Shown here in pieces: positions 1 to 12,754 of a stretch of 64,000 bases of DNA (positions are counted from its first letter, which is position 1; each line of letters opens with the position of its first letter). Position numbers and translations under genes: made by a program. The DNA is taken from positions 45,727,044-45,791,043 of the forward strand of contig NC_071354.1 in NCBI RefSeq assembly GCF_943734655.1. Direction: 5' to 3'. Under the pieces are notes generated by a model, which made no database searches, was not told where the DNA came from, and was given only the letters and a program-made list of their open reading frames with translations. Source of the stretch: Sabethes cyaneus. Taxonomy: Eukaryota > Arthropoda > Insecta > Diptera > Culicidae.

Positions 1-3000
1 ATAAAATAATGGTGTAAATAATATAAATGGTACTGCTAGAACTAAAACTAACAAAACTTTGGAATGCTCTCAGACTAAAATGAATATATGTATCAAAATC
101 ATACTTTTTACTATAAGTTTAGTTTCAATCGATTTCAACCAACTATTTGACATGAACACGATGTTGAAGATTGATGCCCTCGTTTTCAGTTATCGGATGA
201 AATATGTTCTTGAACATCGCATAAAAGATAGCACAAATGCTGTACGCAGAATAGCCCTGGCCCCGAGGTCATTGACTAGCCAACGAAATGAAAACCATTT
301 TTCAATATAGCAAACTTTTGATTTCTCATTTCTCACCTTCGAAGGATCGCACCTTGCTAACCGCAGGAGAACGCTCGACGAAGCCAGCCAGCCGTCAGAC
401 CTAGCTATAAATTACAGACCATATGATGGATGCGTACCCTTCGACTCCAGCCGCCACGGTGCATAAAGTTGCAGACACCACCATTACTCAATAGGCCCGA
501 CAGGGGCATCCCTCGGGATCAGAAATTTTGACGCGTCAAGGTGCGGTCACATCACTGAAAACCTTCGCCATACATTGTGTAGCCATAAAATAGCACCGGT
601 AAGGGTTGCGTCTCTTGGCAGACACAAAGCAACAAAGAACCTCTTTGAAAGATATTGCAAATTGGTACACCACAAAGTAAAAGTTCCTTCCCCTTCCTCC
701 ATTATTGGGACGACGTGTTCTGGAAACAATCCCGGCGGCAGTACTGGCAAAGAATACATTCTTCAAAGTCTCGTCGGATGATAGAATGCGGCTGTATGAC
801 TGAGACCGGAGCCACGATTCTGCAATTTAACCCATCATAAAAAAGTGATGTTTGAATAGGCAAACTATCACCCTTCCTTTGCACGGTGGGTAACAAACGT
901 AACCGCCAGATTCAAAATGATCGTTTAAATTTCGAACAATAAATTTTTATTACTCTCACAAAGTTAATCAATTTTGACACTCTCAACCCACCGTGATTCG
1001 ATCGTCCATCGTTGTAAAAGGAAAAGCAGTCGCGCCGAGTTCAATGACAGTGAAATGACGAACCTGCTGATTAGTATATTGAAAGGAAGAATTCTACAAA
1101 CCACCGCCGACTTGTACGAGTGCTGACAGCCTACCAAACCCTGGTCCTTGCCAACCATTTTCTCCAGATGTATGCGGGCCAGAACAGCCAGCCAGCCGTG
1201 TGGATCACTTCAAATGACTTGACAGCTTGCAGCTGTTGCTGACGCGATCGCAAATACCAAGAAACGACGATGATGATTGATGTTTCGAGATTTGCATAAT
1301 CATATTATAATGAATTTCTTTTCTTACTACTTGCGATAATGACTTCTGGCCCTGAGGTTTGGCCGATGTGGTTTGGATTTCTATAAGCCTGAACGATGGG
1401 CAGAGAGAAAATGACATCCTCCGGAGTGCACTTCCCCTAGCAGAAGATTATTAACTTCACATTCCAGCATGATATATGGCACCCGTAGATTGCCGGGAGC
1501 CTCAAATCCATTTTGAAGTAAATTTTCTATGATCTGTACCCTGACCATCGGACAAAGATCATTTAACTCAAAAAATATATGCACAGCTCAATGTGAATCC
1601 ACAAGACTATAACCGCATTTAATCATTTCATGTACTTATGGTCCATTTTTTTCTAAAAACCCCCCAAACTTCATCCCAAGGACCACCGTCGAGGCGGGCA
1701 TTCAAACCCGATCCTGTAGCTGTGCTGTGCCCCTCCTAAGAAGCCGTTCAAAAGGCCATTGAACATTCCGCGGTACCTACCAAGGTTTGTTCGATTATTT
1801 ATTTTCGCCAGCTTAATTATAGGGTTGATTGAATTTACGATGTACGAAAATTTTACGACCCACACTTCGTCCCGTCGCCTGTCGCCCGTTCCCCGGTTCG
1901 TTCGCTCGCTCACGGCGCATTCCATCCCAGGCACACACGAACAACTGCTCTCACTTTTTGCCTCCGAGCCCGTTTTGCTTTCAGCCTCGTTTAGGTTCGC
2001 GAATTTGATGGGTTCTCCTGGAACGAACGAATGAATTTGCGTAATATATGATTTGTGCATAGTTTGAAAACAAAAATCCACAAGTCACCGCGAGGTATTA
2101 AGTTGTAAATTTTTGCCACTCACTGAACTAACAGCGGCTGCCGTTAGCAAATGTAGCGAATGCCGATTTGAACATAATGTTTCGTGGGCTTTGGACGAAT
2201 GAATATATTTTAGATGTCTATTCATGAGTCTGACTTTTATGAGCTTTGCCGATGGAGTCTCTTAATGTAAGCAGGTTCTTTCGCCCCATTCAATGAAGCG
2301 CGAATTTTATGCGAGTGGAGTGATCTAACACCGGAAATCACGATTTATATTTAACAAACTTGGCAGGGGTTGAAGATCGGCGAACACGTTTGGATAATTT
2401 TGTTTATTCAAATTTTTATTTGTTGATATGATTTATTTACTACCATCTAGGTGATGATTTGATTTCCGAAACTTTGTATAGTTTCGATTTAGTTGGAAAT
2501 CTTATCATGCGCACAAATCAATAAATATAGGCTGGATATAAAATAGGTACAAACTTTTCCACAATTTCATCTGTTTTTGATATCTAGTTTTACCTAGCTA
2601 TTATAAATTATAGAAATTTAATTACATAAATTACAGAGAAACTTCATCGTTTTTTATCGGAATATTTCGAAGTCGATTACATATATACAAAAAAAACATT
2701 TGATAGACTATAGGTGCAATTATCTCTACGACTTACAGCTTATTAAACCAGTATCAACTTATGAATAAAATTGCACTTATCATATACAAATTTCTACTTC
2801 TTTTGTGCTGGAAAGTAGAACCGTTGTAGTGTTCTAATCACCTGTCTGTGCGAGCGATACATCTCGAAGTTGCACACAATCTCAAAACAGACCTGTGCAT
2901 TCTCGTCATGCTTTGTTTTTTTTTGCTACAAGAATCTTTATCACTAGAAGAGGTTCTCCGTTGGAGTGATCAATGATCGAGTCACGCACTTTGCAATGGT

Positions 3001-3639
3001 TGAGCCAAGACAAGTTGGTCGTACACCACACTACAGTTTGGAGGCATATGGGAGCGCCTGGTATATTCGTTTAATATACCCCATGAAACTCCTGTTGTCC
3101 TGTCCTGTCCTTGAATTAAGATTAAGCTAGCAGTGCAATGTCGGAAATGGCACTTCCGGTGCAGATAGAGCTACCCAAGTATGAAAATAATTTAGTGCTC
3201 ATTTAATGCTCTAGCAAAAACATGGACTACATACATGGACAATGTATGTAGTTTGTCACCCACACCACTCCTCTGGTTACCATTCATGCCAAAAGGGAAA
3301 GACATCCGGTATTTGCGCTGAATTTGCTTTGGCTTTGATGTTATTTGTAACCAATGGCACTTTTAAGGGCCACCAGCAAATAAAATGAAGGTTAAATAAA
3401 ACTTTTCGTAATCTGCAATTCGTATTTATAATTGCAAATTAACTTTCTTGTACAAATGTTTAGTTTATCGTACCTTAAACGCTAAATATATGCTACTTTT
3501 GTGGCGTGCCCTTCAAACTTACTTATGAACATACACATGCCAGAAATGCAGTCTGTATTAGTCCTTGCTCTAATAATCTGACATAAAGGAATACTTCATC
3601 GAGTAAAACATGTTATCAAAATATTACAATATAATGTTA
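1..3639. other. AT-rich stretch with no recognised gene
   Basis: No protein domain, RNA gene or clear repeat is recognised. The longest open frame (complement 1671-2081, 136 codons) has no motif I know and overlaps an opposite-strand frame of similar quality, as expected by chance. Parts near 350-900 and 1000-1560 are less AT-rich and might be old transposon or unique sequence. I infer intergenic or intronic DNA. Confidence 0.6.
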
Positions 3640-3690
3640 ACATTGGCCTACGTCACCATTTCGTACAATCCTTAGGGCTGTATACCTTGT
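3640..3690 (-). repeat. Short fragment of a dispersed repeat shared with 8970-9025
   Basis: Read on the minus strand, this stretch (tatacagccctaaggattgt, then acgaaatggtgacgtagg) closely matches plus-strand positions 8970-9015, which lie between two blocks of the gacgaaaa tract. It is probably a piece of the same dispersed element in opposite orientation. The element's boundaries are not visible here. Confidence 0.55.
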
Positions 3691-4496
3691 AGTTTTTTCA
3701 CATGAAATACAATTTTATCGTCATATCCAACATTTTACGGTGGAAACAAACAGCTGCTGAACTGCTTAATAACCTGAAATTATAATACCTTCGAGCATAT
3801 TGATTGGGACAAAGTTACAGCATGACTTAAGTGTCCGAAGTTTTAATCAGAACGGTAAGTCCAGAACTTAATTCGCAAGACTAGGGGAAGAATGATTTAT
3901 CCTCTTTCTAGACTCTCTAGCAATGGCAAAAAAAGGTTCTCTAAGAGGAATACCAGTTTCTGACTCATCAGATGACAAGACTTCGTAGGTATTCGAGGAC
4001 ATTGGATCACTATGACCACTCGAGCATTTCTCGTTTTTCGACGAGTTTTCGAGCATTTCTACAAATGTTCGTTTAGAGCGCTCTTTCAAAGACCGCTTGA
4101 TTCTGTCACCGCGCAATTGGGGAGCAACTCATGCGGAGTCTCCTCGCAATAGAAACACCGATCAATAGGCCCCGCATCCTATAATAAACGAAAAATCATT
4201 CGCGCTTAGGGGAAGAAACAACCATCAATCATCTATACTAAATCAACCAAAATAAAAAATAAGACGCAGAGAATGTCTTGTTTTTCGGAAACTAAGGTAC
4301 AGAATTTTACGAAAAGCTTTTTTCCTTCATCTATCATTGACGCTGATCATCACAGAGCTGCGAGAAATTTTTAAAGGTTTTTCGAGGGAATGTTTCAAAT
4401 TCGCTTAGAGAAATAGATGAAAAAATTTAATCAAAATGTGTAAGGTCTAACAAAATGAGCAATAAAAATTTTGTTGATTTGGGCATTCCGGGAAAA
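3691..4496. other. Unrecognised stretch with one short acidic/basic ORF (complement 3868-4116)
   Basis: The only frame of note is an 82-codon minus-strand ORF with a basic N-terminus, a serine/acid-rich middle (LSSDESE) and a basic tail. Such composition is sometimes seen at the start of non-LTR retrotransposon ORF1 proteins, but I recognise no domain and would not call it a gene. The rest is AT-rich with nothing identifiable. Confidence 0.4.
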
Positions 4497-4628
4497 TTCG
4501 GCCTTTCGTGATTCGGCCGTTCTCGATTCGGTCTTTCGTGATTCGGCCTTCTGTGACTGTTGTTGGAATTCGGCCGTTTGGATTTCGGCCATTCATGATT
4601 CGGCCATTTGTGTTTCGGCCATTCGGTA
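4497..4628 (+). repeat. 15-bp minisatellite, about 8 degenerate units
   Basis: Units of the form ttcggccNttcgtga repeat with a 15-bp period, interrupted once near 4553-4568. Because the period is a multiple of three, the minus-strand frame over it reads as a repeated RPNHE-like peptide (within 4427-4675), which is a by-product rather than a gene. It ends just before a dispersed repeat copy at about 4634. Confidence 0.8.
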
Positions 4629-4633
4629 CCAGC

Positions 4634-5150
4634 CCCTCTCATTTGGGTGGTTGGGGACAAGCGAAACCCATACAAATTTATAGTACTCGACTTAAGGTTT
4701 AAAATGAAATGCTCATTTCATAAATCCGCTTGCTTGGAAATTTAAAGCTCGAATATGCGATAACTCAGAAAGTAAAGGTCCAAGAGATTTGCGGTCTTCT
4801 GCCAAAACGAGTATTTTGAAAGCTTCGATAATTGCCTAGAACATTTTATTCTTGTAAAATGCAACTAACAAAAGCTAAGCATGAAAAACCTATTTTTGAA
4901 GAAGCTTTAAAGAATATGCCCTATAGTTCAGTACTCGAAAAAAATAGAAATTTTGTTTCTTCAGCAAAGTTGCTGGTTTTTTATATTGTTCACAACTTTG
5001 CCAAAGAAACTATGTCCATATTTCCTAACATAAAAAAGTAATTTTTGTATTTTCATTATAGTAAGCGATGACTAACTTTTGACAGTTTTAGATTAAGGGG
5101 GATATTCATACGAGCAAAAGTACTGAAAACCATAAATGATAAAATGAATT
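4634..5150 (+). repeat. Dispersed ~0.5-0.8 kb repeat, copy A (partial)
   Basis: It starts at tctcatttgggtggttgggg and runs through tatagtactcgacttaagg to ttagattaagggggatattc. The same order of landmarks is found at 48589-49110 on the plus strand and, reversed, at 27780-28320. Copy A lacks the roughly 200-bp leader seen in the other copies. The frame at 4832-5041 lies wholly inside this repeat and is not treated as a gene. Family unknown; no transposase is visible. Confidence 0.8.
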
Positions 5151-8100
5151 TCTTTTGATGGTTCATATTTTGCTCCATTTGTAAATTCATATGTTATCCG
5201 ACATTGATTTTCTGCTCTGCAAAAGTCCATAATGTAAAGGTTTTCAAGCAATGCAACGCAGTGGAAATTTTTCGAAAAAAAATGCTTTCATCTCCTTTCC
5301 TTCTCTTTAAATGCCACTGGGCTAATTCGGCGTACAGCAACGTAAAAGTCAATATCTCTGGAAATCTCCGGGGTAAAGTCGATCTTTTTCTTAAAACGAA
5401 GGTGGTTAAAACTGGTGCTTCAATGGGAGACCGCTTCCAGTTTTTGATTGTGAAAAACGAAAGCTAACACTAGTGTTTCATTATGACCAACCATCATTGA
5501 AACCGGTGAAGATTTTCACAAAAATTCGAAAGATTTCAGCAAATCAACATGCAGATGGCTCGTTACGGACTGATGTGTTTGGGAGCAGCAACCGATCTTG
5601 AAGAAGTGTACCAGTATTACCGAGTATGCCAGAACTATGTTCGGCACTTTCTGTTAGACACCTTTCCCATTTCATACCCAAAAACGATGTACTTGGTATC
5701 TGACTGCTTTGGAAAAATTAAAGATCACAATTATTTCTGCGCTACCCACACAGAACGCTGCCTTAATTGTGTCTGATTATTTTCCGAAGTATCGATAATT
5801 TATTTGTAATAATTGTAATAAATTCAACGCATCGAGTGCCTTTTTCTACGTGCATTTTTATTGGAAAACTTACGTCCGTTATTCTAATATGCAAATTCAA
5901 ATCTTGTAATAGCTTTAAGAATATGAATTATCTAAACTGTGCACACACGGTTAGCTTCGTTTTAACCTTAGTCAATAAATCATGCGCATACCTCGCTAAA
6001 AACAAATAAATATTACTAAGCAGAGCTTCAAGGAAGACCCACGCTGACTGGCAGGAGGCTTCTAGTTTTCCTGCATACGTCGCTGCTGGTTCTGTTCGAT
6101 TAGTAGGTGTCAACTCCGGAGGCATTCCCTGGCTGGACTCATCAAAACAAGCGGTTCGGTTTAACGCCTCAATTTCTCCGCCCGGCTGGAGTTTTCGTCT
6201 AAACTCTACGGTCTTCGGTCGACCTTAGTGTTGTACGTTGGTCAGTATGCAGTGGGGAATTCTTGTTAGTTCCTTCGCAAGCTCTAACAAATGCCACAAC
6301 GGAGCGCTTTTCCGCCGCCGGCAAGAATCGAACAGCGATGAGATCATAAAATTTCATGATTTATGCTAATGAATGTGCGGTTTTAGATTAAATGAGATTC
6401 GCGTGATGACCGCGAATGATTCTCGAGTCGAATCGTTTTCTACAAATACAAATCGATAGAACAAGAAAATGACTTACACTCCGTACCGCACGCCCGCCGC
6501 TGCTCTGGCTAATAAAAATGGTACAATTTTTCCGATTTACGCAAGCGATTTCCCGTTGGTACCGAATGTAATCGGAGCTAAATGTACTTAAATCTAATAT
6601 ATTAACTAACTTTTCTGGTGCATCCAGCAGTCGAAACTGCATGATTTGCTTGCGAGATCGAGTAAGAATATCAAACCAGCTAATCTGGCTAAGACGGGAA
6701 AGAGAACATCAGCTCAGTGCAAGCCGCTTTTCACCAGAAAAGTCGTAAAAAATGTGGCTTTGTTCTGTTTGTAGGTACGTCCAGTTTGCCATAAATTTAA
6801 TTCTTCGTTACGAATGGTTTATGTCCCATTCCTGTCCCGATCCGGGGTCCGTGCGCCCCGGTCCGGCTGTAAAACTTCAAACATCGATTGGATCCCTCTC
6901 CCCCGGCCGCGTGGCCTCAATCACCGTTGTTCGCAGCAACAGCAAAAAGCAACAGCAGCAGCAGCGCTAGATGCCCTTCGGCGGATGTCCCACCGCCGGT
7001 GTGCTCGGATATGCATATCTCGTTAGCTGGTGTGTGTTCCAGATGAACTTGGACCTTTCCGTCTCGTGTTGACCCATTCCAACGCCAAACGAAGCGGAAC
7101 ATTCTGATTTGGTTTCGTCTGTGGAAAACTGTGGCAAATCGGAACGAAAAGAGTTTCGTCCGTGAGCTTCTTGGATGGTTGGCTATTCAATCTTACTCGA
7201 TTTCTCGCTTCGTTATGTTTCATGCTTTATGCTATTGATGAAGTATTTTGATCTTGTTAACAGACAACAACAACAGCAAGTGAAGGTATTTTCAATTTCA
7301 ACGTGTGCTGCAAACATGAGTGTCAATAAAATTTTCAATTTATTCCATTAAATGGACCGCTTTCTCCTATTTCAATATGAGGCTGAAATCTATTAGTGCT
7401 GCAGCTTGATTCTTATTCACAATGTTTAGACATTACGCAACCAACGGGCCAATCTCGTTGGCTAGAAATTTGAGTCGGGTTGCATCCGCATACCGTAAAT
7501 ATTCATAACCCATTGCCGTGACGTATGTACAGGCAAGTCCATGGTGCGTCGCGTCTACGACGCCCGCTTCCATTGCGTTGGCTGTTTGGTGCCAAAGTAG
7601 ATATAGAGCTGTATTACTTGCATTACGTTTTTCGTACGTACTAACAGAGACTGTACGGATTGGGTCGTACGCTTAGTAAAACAGTCAACATGATTTATTA
7701 AAACTATACACTAACAGTCAAGTGAGTCGTTAGTTTGAAAGCGAGTGAAACTGTTCAGACTGGGTAGAATTGCTAAAAGAAAGGCTTTTTGGTATGCAAA
7801 CTAGTGAAATGCATTATCGAATAAACATATTATTATTACGTACTTACTCTTTGGCCGATGCCAATGGTTTGGTGAATTGACTCCCACGAGTGAATTTAAT
7901 AAAATATAAAACAGCAATCAATTTGCCTCGTTGTGAGTATTGCTGACGTAAGATATTTCAGTCAGCAAATTATAATACTGTGTAAAAGCTGCGATTTATC
8001 ACCCAATTATTAGGTTTACTTTAACCTTTCCTACAAGCTGATACCAACCCTACATGATGAATTCAATCCTTTCAGTGATACATGCTAGTTATTTCTGCAA

Positions 8101-8334
8101 CGGTTTATGTATTGGATGCTGCACGTACATTTAGCATCAAATACACATGATACACATACAAGCTTCAACTCATTTCAATTACAAGCAAAAATCCACAGCT
8201 CATACGGATTTGGAAATTTTCTACGGGCCTACGGATTGTATAAACGTATTCTCCTAAGTTTTATGAAAACGGCTAAAAAATTCTTTCAGTTGTAAAAATC
8301 ACGAGTACGCTACATGCTGTAAATTATATCTTAA
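5151..8334. other. AT-rich stretch, no recognised gene; short CAA/CAG-rich run near 6931-6966
   Basis: Nothing identifiable by domain. A short CAA/CAG run lies at about 6931-6966 within a less AT-rich patch (6840-7130); the overlapping frames give a Gln-rich tail but no known protein. The patch around 7440-7570 is also less AT-rich and contains a small imperfect palindrome (gcgtcgcgtctacgacgcc). These could be conserved non-coding DNA, but nothing here proves it. Confidence 0.5.
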
Positions 8335-8525
8335 AAAGCATAACTATACTCTTTGAGTGCTGATGTGAAAGATTGTTATAGAGTTCATCTAAGAAGAAAT
8401 GAACAAAATAGTAAAGAGCGTTTACTCTTATAAATAGTGAATTCAAGAAAATTTACGTTATTGTTGTTGTGCAATCAATACGATTTCGAATTATTCTCTA
8501 TGACGGCAGATAGAAGAACTTTGCA
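8335..8525 (+). repeat. Conserved leader module in front of a gacgaaaa tract
   Basis: This block (aaagcataacta, then gaagaaatgaacaaaatagta, then tgacggcagatagaag) matches 28935-29125 in the same order and orientation. In both places a purine-rich gacgaaaa tract follows on its right. This suggests the tract is the body of one dispersed repeat family with a semi-unique leader, rather than simple sequence arising independently. Confidence 0.65.
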
Positions 8526-8960
8526 GTAAAAAGGCAAAAAGATAACTGAAATACGAAGAAAAAATAACAAAAAGATTACGAAAATAAGGAGAAGAGAAGA
8601 CGAAAAGTAATTAAAAGTTGATAAAAACGCGACGAAAGACAATAAAAAATACCAAAAGCACGACGAAAATCTATTTAAAAGACGGAAATACGACGAAAAA
8701 ACGATGAAAAGACAATAAAAAGACAACATTTTTGTTTGCAAACAAATAGATGGTACGACAAAAAAAATTGCAAAAAAAACTAGTAAAAAAACAAAAACCA
8801 GCGAGTCGGCGACAAAAGACAATCAGAAGGTGACAAAAAACGAAGAAAATATAGCAACAATATAGCAACAAAAATGACGACAAAAATACTAAAAATAGGG
8901 CGAAAAGGTAATTTAAAGACGACAAAAATACGACAGAGAAATACCAAAAAGATGACGAAA
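8526..8960 (+). repeat. Purine-rich degenerate gacgaaaa tract (block 1)
   Basis: It consists of irregular repeats of motifs such as aaaagacgacaaaaatacga with almost no pyrimidine runs on the plus strand. The long minus-strand frames here (for example 8475-8822) read as Phe/Leu/Ser-rich pseudo-membrane peptides only because of base composition. The same tract type recurs at 29290-29691, 34978-35672, 36127-36607 and 42507-42860, always purine-rich on the plus strand. Confidence 0.8.
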
Positions 8961-9870
8961 AAACTACAAAGTATACAGCCTTAAGGGTTGTACGAAATGG
9001 TGACGTAGACTAATGTGAACAATATATGCCCCTCCATACTCTGTGTTAGAACGAGCAAAACTACTAACAAACGTTTAAAAGACAATAAAAAACGACAAGA
9101 AGATGGCAATTAAAGGCGTCAGTATACACATAACAAAAAGAAACGAAAAACAAAAGACAAAAGATTAAAAAGCCAAGCGACGAAAAATGATAGATTGAAA
9201 AAGCAAAACAAAGACGAAAGCCGAATGATGAAAGATCAGGAACGAAAGTCGGAGTAAGCGTTTTCGAACAATTTAGGTTGATCAAATATCAAATGTATCA
9301 TGAACTGATCGGATTCAAAAAAACAGATAATTTCCTCCAAATACAATCAAGAACAATACTTATAAAGCACATGCGATAAAGAGTGATCCCACGTCTAGGC
9401 GGAATGAAGCAGGGTTCATCCGTATGAAAAGAAACATCGAAATTAATTTACACTTCAGCAAAACCTACAAACACCTAATTCTATCAATTAAATTAAATAA
9501 ATGTGTATGAAGCACAAGTGTCCATAAAATTTTCATTTATACCAAAATTTGGTTGAATTTTGCTTCATTCTTCATTTTGAAACGAAATTATCTCCTTTTC
9601 TTCGATGACAAAAACACAGGTGGTAAAAGTATGAAGGTCTGCGCGTAGGGGAACGAACGAGAGGTTCACGTAGGACTACGAATGCGGATACAATACAGAT
9701 ATTCTGACCGTTTTTATCGGAGAGTTTTTATCTACACATGGGGCAAGATCTGATGAGCTTAGATGGTGGTGAGGTTTATCGTTTTCATCATTGGTTCAAG
9801 TCAAGTCTTAGATAGGACATTCAAGTCCAAGGCTTTACTTTTGCAAATTTAGTATCAAACCTAATATAAG
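8961..9870 (+). repeat. Shared 50-bp fragment, second gacgaaaa block and flank
   Basis: Positions 8970-9025 match the fragment at 3640-3690 in reverse. A second purine-rich block follows at about 9075-9250. From 9251 to 9785 nothing is recognised. Positions 9790-9846 (ggttcaagtcaag, then ttcaagtccaaggctttactttt) match the 3' tail of the tRNA-derived SINE at 62625-62850, so this is a 5'-lost SINE remnant. Confidence 0.6.
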
Positions 9871-11313
9871 CTTCCCAGCTAGCAGCACTAATAACCGAAA
9901 ATTATCGAAAATAACTCTTAACAAATTCGGAATTGTAACTAAAGCTTAATAAAGTCCGCCAGAGCTGATTTTCAGTCGTATATAATGATGATAGCTGACA
10001 TACATACGATATTCGGCACAGAATCGTATAGCAGTACGAAGCGGGTCGGGCTTAATCAGATATTGTCGTATATAATTACTTATATCGATGAAATGCGTAT
10101 GTTTATTCCTCGTCACGTATATCGCCTCCAAAATACCACGGATTTACCAATTTTGCGCATCAAATACGATTTATTAGCATATATAAATATATATATGTAC
10201 GTAATGCTGATTTTTAACTTTTATATAGGGTAATTGATCTTGAATGGACCTATTTAGCGCTTTTTAACACCACCACTCGCACTCCTGCTCAGTTTACTCG
10301 TCATTTATAAATAATATGTGGTGATGTTACTATTTGTTGGAAAGTACCACCTTTTTTCTACATTATCAGTACTTTAAAAATGTATAATTGATGAAACTTT
10401 TATTAAATATATCGTTTTTAGCCAAAGCCTATTTTTGATCTTGAATGGACCCAACATGATCTTGAATTGGACCTATTTTTGATTTTGAAATGGACCTAAA
10501 TTTGGATTGTCATAGTTTCTTCCATGTAAATGAACAAAATAATAACAAAGAACTTTTTTTTAATAGTACAACTATACTACTGCTATTTATTAATAGGACA
10601 CAAGGTTGAACAGCTTTTACCTTTCTTATACTCTGTTAGAAAGGTATGAAAGTCGGTTGAAAAATTTGAAATCAGTCACAGTCGCCGAGGGTCTTGTTTT
10701 TATGTCAGCCCAACAATTGAACAATGTTTCAGTGACTTGATAAGCGTTATGTATGTATCTGTGTGTGACATTTGTATATTGGAAATTTATTATTACCTGT
10801 TGTTCAGATATGGTTGAAACGATTTCTACGTCATAAAAAAATTATGTCGCCTATTAGTTTCAAAAATTTAAACCATTCATTAAAAATATGTAATATAACT
10901 TGTATTAAACATAGTTTATCAAGTACAGTGGGGTTCGAGTTTTTATTTAGTGACTACATATTTCGAAAGGTCAGACTTTTACTGACGTAGGACTACGTCT
11001 TACTGCAAAGTATCTAAAGGTTTGCGACAGCCCCTGTCGAACATTTTGAATATAAAACCGTTGCAATCGTGAAAAATTCGTTAATTAGTGGTAATTATTC
11101 AATTTTTGACACATTTATGTGCAATTTTTTCAGTTAAAAAATGGTCTAGATTTTGCCACGGTTTCGATTTTGGCAACATAGGCGACACGCATTTGTTGTC
11201 AAATTCGAAATCATACTGTAAATGGTGCTTGAAAAAATTAGACTTGGTAATTCTACTAGGTTTAAAGGTAAGGTTAGATACAAGGTTTTAATTTTAAATG
11301 ATAGTCGATGAAG

Positions 11314-11367
11314 AACTGTACCAGATAGAAAATAGGTGAACCTTCCTATTTTCTATCTGGTACAGTT
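11314..11367. repeat. Perfect 23-bp hairpin, 8-nt loop
   Basis: Positions 11314-11336 (beginning aactgtaccagatag) are exactly complementary to 11345-11367, with loop tgaacctt. It lies 22 bp outside the left arm of the large palindrome. A perfect 23-bp stem is longer than expected by chance in 64 kb, but a precursor microRNA would normally have a longer, imperfect stem. Function unknown. Confidence 0.85.
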
Positions 11368-11389
11368 GAATATTTTAGATCTCAGGGTC

Positions 11390-12399
11390 ACTGCTTGTTG
11401 TCACTATAGTATCTCCGTTTATAATTAATCTATAAGCACGGGATATTGAAAGTAGGCTTGATTTATAGCCTAAATAAAAACTTAATTATATTGATAAAAC
11501 TAACTATCACTCATCCTTTTTCGTAGTTGCTTCATAGTGTTTGTATATTGTAGCCTCTAGTTTTGAAACTAAAAAGTCTTCCTAATTAGTTAGCTAACAT
11601 ATGTCATTTTATGCCCAAAATAATATAAACTTAATTTGTACAAAATCGGTATTGTACAAAAATTTTAACCATCATTGATTAAAAGATAATATGGATCAAA
11701 AGATAAGAGGGATACTAACTGCCTTCGCATAGTACCTTTTCAATTTTTTAAAACCTAAATTTTTTGATTGATTATTTCGAAAGATTAACATTTTGACCAT
11801 ATGTGTTTGAAGTCGTTTGCATGAATTCCAAATATTGACAAAGTTACAGCTATTTGTACCGCGCATGTCTGGAGCGATTAAACAACGAGTAAAAACTTCA
11901 ACGTCGTTTTTCTCGAAACCAGATTTTGAAAGTCGGTACCATAAATATCTCAAGAACGGCTCAAGCAATTCTTATGATTCTTTTTTTGTTTGAAAGCCAA
12001 CAAAATTATCTAGTGTTTGACCCATCCTTTTCTTGATATTGTAATTTTTGTATTTTTTAGAAATGTTTAAAGTCAATTTTTTCGCTTAAAAACCATACTT
12101 TTATGTATTAATTGTCGCCATTTTGTTATGTGTTCGGATTCTAAAAAAGGATGGATCAAACACGAGATAATTAAATGTTCTTTCATGTCGTTTTGGAATT
12201 TTTCAATTCGGATAAGCCCCCAGCGCCAATCCATGGTACCGCAATTCATGGTTTTTTTGAACGACTATCTTCAAGGAGCCGTAGGGGCAAGGGCCAAATC
12301 TGTTCTTGCTTTTAATATATACGTTATTATTTTCCATGCAAAAAGGTTCGAAAAGAAGACAAAAACGAGAGAATTTTTTTGGACGATTTTCGGAAACTA
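11390..12399 (+). repeat. Left arm of a 1,010-bp inverted repeat
   Basis: Every position I compared pairs with 25154 minus itself on the opposite strand, from 11390/13764 to 12399/12755, with no indel and no mismatch seen by eye. Frames in this arm (complement 11696-11968; 12128-12400) are reproduced residue for residue in the other arm, which independently confirms the identity. A diverged relative of the right-arm orientation sits at 61600-62090, where these frames are not kept, so they are not considered genes. Confidence 0.9.
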
Positions 12400-12754
12400 G
12401 GTCAAGAGGGGTTGTGTATAAGATGCGACCACGGATGACGTAGTACAACGTTAGTCGGGTTGCATGATTTTGAATATTTTACTAAACTGATTTTTAATCG
12501 ATCTGTCAATCGATCAAAAGGTGATGTGAAGTCAACCTGCTTACTTATCGGCGGAATATAAGGTCTTTGCCAAATATTTTTTAAGTTTTTGTCACCCCCC
12601 CTATGGAAATTGGCTTGAAAAATCGGGGGGCTAAAAAAAATTTGTAGGCTATGAGTATAAAATCAATTGTCCGTATGCCCTACAGCCTGAAAAACTCGAA
12701 AAATGAGTGTACTTAACACTTCTAGCACGAAACAGAAATGGAAATTCGAATTCG
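12400..12754. other. 355-bp spacer of the large inverted repeat
   Basis: This is the unpaired centre. Its right part (about 12570-12754: ttgtcacccccc, then ggaaattggcttgaaaaatc, then ataaaatcaattgtccgta) matches other family members at 16480-16540, 16790-16830 and 54640-54760, where it leads into right-arm-type sequence. The right arm plus this part of the spacer is therefore the ancestral order, and the left arm is the secondary inverted copy. Confidence 0.65.

Noticed and set aside
1671..2081. 136-codon minus-strand frame
   Set aside because: No known motif, and the opposite strand is equally open over much of it; no supporting gene structure.
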